This document shows positions 37,904-39,956 of a stretch of 39,956 nucleotides of DNA, piece by piece (position 1 is the stretch's first letter; every line of letters starts with the position of its first letter). A program made the position numbers and the translations under genes. The stretch is taken from NCBI RefSeq assembly GCF_009908195.1, contig NZ_JAAAHS010000023.1:1-39956 (forward strand), in the 5' to 3' direction. The stretch comes from Streptomyces boluensis. Its GTDB lineage: Bacteria > Actinomycetota > Actinomycetes > Streptomycetales > Streptomycetaceae. Below the pieces are notes generated by a model. That model saw only the letters and a list, made by a program, of their open reading frames with translations, did no database searches and had not been told where the DNA came from.

Positions 37904-38207
37904 TAGGCTGGCCGATCGTTGTACTGCTCCGGGACGTTCGTCGGTTCGTACGTCAATGTCCGGTGGACGTGCCCGGTTTGGGGTGTGTGCGGTACGGCGG
38001 GGATCGGAGGACGCGCGACGTGGCGCAGTCCACAGCGGGCCGTGGCGGATCCAGGCGACACGGCGGTGGTCCGGCCGCGAGAATGCCACTGGCGTCATGA
38101 CGCCAGGGTGGGTACGCGGCCGTTCCGTGCCGCGCGGCGCGCACGCTCGTTCTTGTCCATGGGCGGTTGCTGCCGCCACGGGCGAGCCGGCCGAAGGAGA
38201 AATACCG
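37904..38207 (+). promoter_or_regulatory. Structured leader of the long disordered gene
   Basis: A -10-like box TAGGCT is at 37904-37909, and no gene lies from 37849 to 38207 (359 bases). Contents: the palindrome at 38089-38106, hairpin-prone GCCGCGCGGC and GGCGG-TTGCTG-CCGCC near the end, and AAGGAG at 38194-38199. Third-position GC is visibly lower than in the genes, so the 90-codon open frame here is probably not protein. No cobalamin riboswitch box is recognisable. Confidence 0.55.
38089..38106. promoter_or_regulatory. 18-bp perfect palindrome in the leader
   Basis: CTGGCGTCATGACGCCAG reads identically on both strands, with no loop. It resembles a dimeric regulator's operator more than an RNA hairpin. 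It lies about 180 bases after the predicted transcription start and 120 before the coding region. Confidence 0.75.
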
Positions 38208-38228
38208 ATGGGCGAGGGGTACGCATGA
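38208..38228 (+). CDS. Six-codon minicistron overlapping the next gene's start
   Basis: ATG 38208 has AAGGAG eight bases upstream, ideal spacing, and encodes MGEGYA then TGA. The TGA overlaps ATG 38225 of the long gene (ATGA). The long gene's own GAGGGG lies inside the minicistron. Ribosomes could finish it and restart, so translation of the long gene may be coupled to it. Whether it is conserved is not known. Confidence 0.5.
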   Translation: MGEGYA

Positions 38229-39956
38229 CCGACACCGGCCAGGTTCCGGGCGAGGAACTGCCGGCGAACGCAGGCGTGGTGGACCAGCCGGGCGTTCCCG
38301 CTCCCGGCGCGTACACCTACCTCGACCCCGCCGTCGCCTCAGCGTCCGAAGAGGACGACCTGCTGTTCATGCCGGGCCCCCAGGGCGCCTGGATCGAGGG
38401 CCAGCCGACCCCGGCCCACGCACAGCCCGTCGCCGGGTACGAACAGGCCGCGGTACCCGCCGAGTCGGTGGCGTACGAGCAGGCCCCGCAGAACGGGTAC
38501 GCACCGGTCGGCGTCGAAGAGGTACCCGCCGACCCGCGGCAGGCTCCGCAGTACGAGTCCGTCCAGCACCAGGCCGTCCAGCACCAGGCCGTCCAGCACC
38601 AGGCCGTCCAGCACCAGGCCGTGCCGCATGAGCCCGGACCGCACGAGGCCGCGGGCCGGGACAGCGGTTCCGTGGACCTCGGTGAGGTCCGGCTGCCGGG
38701 CGCCGCGGCCACGCCGCACGCCGGCTCCGGTCAGTACGCGGTCGATGACCGGTCCAACGGGGCCGGGCGCCGCCCGCTGCACATGGGCCCGCCCTCCTCG
38801 GGTACGGGCGCGAGCCCGGTCAGGTCCCTCGCCGACCGCGGCCCGGCGCCGGAGAACGGCCCGGCGACGGTGGGTCCTGAGTACCTGGACGTGCCGCGCG
38901 CCGACCACGGCGTACCGCAGGGCCAGCAGCTCGGCGAGATCCCGCTCCAGGGCGCCGTGCCGTGGACCCCGGAACCGCAGCCGGGCCAGGGCGGCCCGCA
39001 GCCCGCCGTCACGGAAGCCGTTGCAGAAACGGTCGTCCCGGACGCCCCACAGACCCCGCAGGCCCCGCAGGTTCCGGAGGCCGTCCAGCAGCCTCCGCAG
39101 GAGCCCGTACCGGCGCAGGCCGAGGCGTACGCGGTGCCGGTCGCGCTGCCCGTCGAGGCTGAGGTCGAGGCCGCGCAGCCCCAGCAGCAGCCGCAGCCCG
39201 TCGAGGCTGTGGTGGCCGAGCAGCCCGTGGGTCAGTTCGTCCCGGTGGAGGGCCAGATTCCGTCCACCCCGCACCTGGCCCCGACCCCGCCGCAGCCGCT
39301 GCGCATCCCGCAGGAGCATATGGAGGCCCCGGCTCCCGCCCAGGCCCCGGCTCCGGCCGCGGAGGCGCCCGAGCCCGAGCAGCAGCCCGAGGCGGAGCAG
39401 CCGGTGGAGCTGCCCGTGGCGGAGCAACAGCCGGTGGAGCAGCCCGAGTCCGGACAGCCCGAGCAGGCCGCTCCCGCCGAACTCCCGGCAGAGCTCCCCG
39501 CGGAGCCCGTTGTCGATACGGCTCCGGAGCCGGACGCGAGCGAGACCGTGGCCGCGGCCGTGGAACCCGAGGCGCAGGCCGAACCCGCGGTAGCGGAAGC
39601 CGAAGTGGAGACGGAAGCGGTCGTAGTGGAAGCGGAAGCGGAAGCGGTGGAGGCTGTCGAGGTGCCCGAGCCCGAGGCCCCCGCAACTGCCGTCGCCCCG
39701 GAAGCACCCGTGACCGCCGACGCCTCGGACGCCCCCGACGCCCCCGAAGCCCTCGTGGTCGAGCCCGCCGCTCCGGCCGACGCCGACGCCGACGAGGCCG
39801 CCGTCACCGTTCCCGCTCCCCGCGAGGGTGAGCCCGAAGGGCCGGTCGCCGCCGCCGAGATCCCCCAGCAAGTGCCCGAAGCGGAAGCCGAGAACGAGAT
39901 CAACACCGAGCCCGCCACCGCGCCCGAGGCACCCGCGCAGGGCGCCGAGCCCGAGG
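38225..39956 (+). CDS. Very long Glu/Pro/Ala/Gln-rich N-terminal region (partial), possible CobT extension
   Basis: An open frame of 577 codons from ATG 38225 runs off the window with no stop. The whole visible part is low-complexity: it opens MTDTGQVPGEELPANAGVVDQP, has GVPAPGAYTYLDPAVASASEEDDLLFMPGPQGAW, then runs of Pro-Gln-Ala-Glu with four perfect VQHQA repeats (residues 113-132). It becomes steadily more acidic (EAEAEAVEAVEVPEPEAP). No domain, signal peptide or membrane segment is present, so it is predicted intrinsically disordered and cytosolic. Given cobL upstream, and from memory that Streptomyces CobT proteins carry a long acidic prefix, this may be the N-terminus of nicotinate-nucleotide:dimethylbenzimidazole phosphoribosyltransferase; the catalytic domain is outside, so this is inference only. 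Confidence 0.6.
   Translation, partial: MTDTGQVPGEELPANAGVVDQPGVPAPGAYTYLDPAVASASEEDDLLFMPGPQGAWIEGQPTPAHAQPVAGYEQAAVPAESVAYEQAPQNGYAPVGVEEVPADPRQAPQYESVQHQAVQHQAVQHQAVQHQAVPHEPGPHEAAGRDSGSVDLGEVRLPGAAATPHAGSGQYAVDDRSNGAGRRPLHMGPPSSGTGASPVRSLADRGPAPENGPATVGPEYLDVPRADHGVPQGQQLGEIPLQGAVPWTPEPQPGQGGPQPAVTEAVAETVVPDAPQTPQAPQVPEAVQQPPQEPVPAQAEAYAVPVALPVEAEVEAAQPQQQPQPVEAVVAEQPVGQFVPVEGQIPSTPHLAPTPPQPLRIPQEHMEAPAPAQAPAPAAEAPEPEQQPEAEQPVELPVAEQQPVEQPESGQPEQAAPAELPAELPAEPVVDTAPEPDASETVAAAVEPEAQAEPAVAEAEVETEAVVVEAEAEAVEAVEVPEPEAPATAVAPEAPVTADASDAPDAPEALVVEPAAPADADADEAAVTVPAPREGEPEGPVAAAEIPQQVPEAEAENEINTEPATAPEAPAQGAEPE
38561..38620 (+). repeat. Four perfect 15-bp tandem copies coding VQHQA
   Basis: GTCCAGCACCAGGCC is repeated four times without a change (38561, 38576, 38591, 38606). 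A fifth, degenerate unit follows (GTGCCGCATGAGCCC). The unit length keeps frame, so copy number can vary without frameshift. Confidence 0.92.

Noticed and set aside
37900..38207. Cobalamin riboswitch upstream of the long gene
   Set aside because: GCCACTG occurs, but the CAGGAGACC-like B12 box and the expected order of elements are not found. A covariance search (Rfam RF00174) would settle it.
37956..38228. A 90-codon open frame through the leader of the long gene
   Set aside because: Third-position GC is clearly lower than in neighbouring genes and there is no start-site support except for its last six codons; the region looks like an RNA or control leader.
38339..39871. A 510-codon minus-strand open frame over the disordered gene
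   Set aside because: Its Leu/Gly/Arg-rich repetitive product mirrors the Pro/Glu repeats of the plus strand and lacks a ribosome site; the plus-strand frame has a clear start and no internal stops.

Overview
The window is high-GC DNA with strong third-position GC bias, many GTG (and one probable TTG) starts, several apparently leaderless genes and convergent genes separated by strong hairpins. Protein content (monomeric NADP isocitrate dehydrogenase, MocR, DUF1918, DUF6461, Tat-exported enzymes, argCJBDR with actinobacterial-style ARG boxes) points to Streptomyces or a close relative. The gene order around argCJBDR, argH, glpQ, metNIQ and cobL resembles the chromosomal core region I remember from Streptomyces coelicolor; that is recollection, not a search. 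I see no transposase, integrase, CRISPR array, rRNA or tRNA.

Layout. 1-3.1 kb: the end of a small membrane protein, a 3-hydroxybutyryl-CoA dehydrogenase, a Tat-exported GHL10 glycosidase-like protein and a DUF1918 protein. 3.2-7.5 kb: a DMT exporter and a MocR regulator whose start codons overlap head to head, DUF6461, a GNAT, and a histidine-phosphatase-like protein that has lost its catalytic histidines. 7.7-13.5 kb: isocitrate dehydrogenase, an NTF2-like/HxlR divergent pair, a TerB protein, and a two-gene operon of a HEAT-repeat protein followed by a MerR-HEAT fusion, driven by a promoter of classic MerR design.

13.6-23.9 kb: arginine biosynthesis. argCJBDR is one tightly overlapped operon. 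argG and argH follow after three unrelated minus-strand genes (BASS symporter, L,D-transpeptidase, FMN-binding oxidase). Both argC and argG promoters overlap ArgR-type boxes, and ArgR is encoded here, so the whole pathway from acetylglutamate to arginine (apart from the carbamoylation step, OTCase) can be co-repressed.

23.9-31.6 kb: a HAD-like protein, a TetR-MFS drug-exporter pair with a clear operator, an acyltransferase, the glycerophosphodiesterase GlpQ, a small sigma-like factor, GNAT, two coupled membrane proteins and a HAD phosphatase. 31.6-35.7 kb: a methionine importer operon metN-metI-metQ-metQ, preceded by a 28-codon leader peptide ending in a Cys/Met-rich run, which looks like a translational sensor of sulfur amino acids. 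35.8 kb to the end: a RimJ-type acetyltransferase, the cobalamin enzyme CobL, and after a 300-base leader with an 18-bp perfect palindrome and a six-codon minicistron, the first 577 codons of a very long, disordered Glu/Pro/Gln/Ala-rich protein that runs off the window (possibly the N-terminal extension of CobT).

Most novel-looking points: the Cys/Met leader peptide upstream of metNIQQ, the MerR-HEAT/HEAT operon with its own dyad-spaced promoter, the palindrome-plus-minicistron leader before the disordered giant protein, and a recurring habit of short tandem repeats placed at or just after stop codons.
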